From Lachnospiraceae bacterium (lineage in GTDB: Bacteria; Bacillota; Clostridia; Lachnospirales; Lachnospiraceae), in contig JAGCXJ010000111.1 in the NCBI GenBank assembly GCA_017961385.1, forward strand, positions 1 to 6,635: a stretch of 6,635 nucleotides of DNA, read 5' to 3'. Position 1 is the stretch's first letter. Every line of letters begins with the position of its first letter. Positions 6,032-6,635 of the stretch are shown here, in pieces. The position numbers and the translations under genes are program-made. The notes beneath the pieces are model-generated. The model made no database searches, was not told the origin of the DNA, and worked only from the letters and a program-made list of their open reading frames with translations.

Positions 6032-6635
6032 CTATCTGAGATAATCATCAATTCTTGCTATTGTGTAGCCTTGTGCCTGCCACTCTGGAATCATTATATC
6101 CAAAGCCTCAGCAGTATACTGCGCTTCAGGTGACATATGCATGACAAGACAGCTTCCGCCCGTTACTTTTTCTAAACCGTACCACATCTGTTTACCACTT
6201 CTTAATGTGTTAACAAGTTCATCAACAGAACCTGCGGCATAGTCCGAGGTACTAATGTCTCCACTGACTATATATGTATATCCGACATCGTAAAGCTGAT
6301 ACATTCCGATCCTGCTCACTGCAAGTGTCGGCGGCCTGTAAATAGTTGTAAGAGAATTTCGTCCATCTACAGATACATCACCTATATATCTGTTAAGAAC
6401 TGTATAGCTTGTTACTATATCTTTTCTGAAGGTTGCAGCCTCCTCCTCTGTCATGGATTCAAATGAATAATTGCCTTTGTCATCCACTGATGAATACCAC
6501 ATAGGCATATGGGTATTTGAATGCGAACCGACCATATGACCATCAGCTGCTATTGCTCTCAAAAGATTGGGATTGTTTGATACGTTATTGGTTCTTACGA
6601 AAAAGTTGCCTTTTACTGAGTATTTATCAAGTACA
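6032..6635 (-). CDS. NodB-type polysaccharide deacetylase, C-terminal part (5' end outside the window)
   Basis: This is a carbohydrate esterase family 4 (NodB homology) protein, expected to remove acetyl groups from an N- or O-acetylated glycan outside the cytoplasm. The reading frame stays open to the window edge, giving 200 residues in view; a TTG codon at 6562-6560 is in frame but lies inside the domain and is not a credible start. Counting from the first complete codon, residues 3-15 (LDKYSVKGNFFVR) match the strand after the usual TFDDG motif, which must lie upstream. Residues 31-42 hold GHMVGSHSNTH, with the two metal-binding histidines at 38 and 42. YRPP at 99-102 matches motif 3, GDISTSDY the motif 4 region, and VMH (His166) the final histidine motif. 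The end (WQAQGYTIARIDDYLR) is typical of the family. The catalytic Asp pair, signal peptide or anchor cannot be seen. The next gene follows after 16 nt, so it belongs with the polysaccharide synthase. Family is secure, substrate unknown. Confidence 0.9.
   Translation of the reverse strand, partial: VLDKYSVKGNFFVRTNNVSNNPNLLRAIAADGHMVGSHSNTHMPMWYSSVDDKGNYSFESMTEEEAATFRKDIVTSYTVLNRYIGDVSVDGRNSLTTIYRPPTLAVSRIGMYQLYDVGYTYIVSGDISTSDYAAGSVDELVNTLRSGKQMWYGLEKVTGGSCLVMHMSPEAQYTAEALDIMIPEWQAQGYTIARIDDYLR

Noticed and set aside
6016..6051. Longer synthase N-terminus (TTG 6051 or ATG 6048)
   Set aside because: It would overlap the deacetylase gene by about 17-20 nt without a ribosome site, whereas ATG 6015 has AAGGA at 7 nt.
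6032..6562. Deacetylase starting at TTG 6562
   Set aside because: The frame stays open to the window edge and the upstream residues (LDKYSVKGNFFVR) are a conserved part of the NodB domain, so the gene is cut by the edge and does not start here.
1..6635. CRISPR arrays, insertion sequences, tRNA or rRNA genes, phage or attachment sites
   Set aside because: I saw no direct-repeat arrays, transposase motifs, cloverleaf-like sequences or other signs of mobile DNA; the window is almost fully occupied by genes in one direction.

Overview
The window looks like chromosomal DNA of a low-to-moderate GC Gram-positive bacterium of the class Clostridia, and a Lachnospiraceae-type genome is my best guess. 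The grounds are an RlmH of the Gram-positive type, strong purine-rich Shine-Dalgarno sites (AGGAGGT, AGGGGGGT), A+T-rich spacers, a TATAAT promoter and tightly packed genes. The assignment is an inference, not a database match. Every gene I can support lies on the minus strand, so transcription runs from high to low coordinates.

From 6635 down to 1081 there is one run of five genes with no gap above 16 nt. It starts with the C-terminal part of a NodB-type polysaccharide deacetylase (cut by the window edge). Next comes a large membrane glycosyltransferase of the BcsA/PgaC/HasA type, with an N-terminal PilZ-like domain and an unusual C-terminal tail. A membrane-anchored protein with a degenerate NodB-like fold and a probable beta-sandwich domain follows. 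The last two are the rRNA methyltransferase RlmH and a 63-residue two-helix membrane protein. Junctions are 16 nt, an ATGA overlap, a TAATG overlap and 14 nt, which suggests translational coupling. The run ends in a clear hairpin terminator at about 1034-1062.

Directly after the terminator an extended -10 promoter (1024-1032) appears to start a second unit: a DHH-family phosphoesterase (982-59), then, with no visible terminator, the likely first 11 codons of another gene (33-1).

The first three genes read as a synthase-dependent exopolysaccharide (or cell-surface glycan) system. The glycosyltransferase polymerises and exports a beta-linked sugar chain, possibly controlled by a cyclic dinucleotide through its PilZ-like domain. 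The upstream NodB enzyme, which keeps its metal-site histidines, could deacetylate the chain. The downstream NodB-like protein has lost those histidines and more likely binds or guides the polymer outside the membrane. This arrangement of active deacetylase, PilZ-synthase with a winged-helix-like tail, and pseudo-deacetylase with a split sandwich domain is the most noteworthy part of the window. The polymer itself cannot be named from this sequence.
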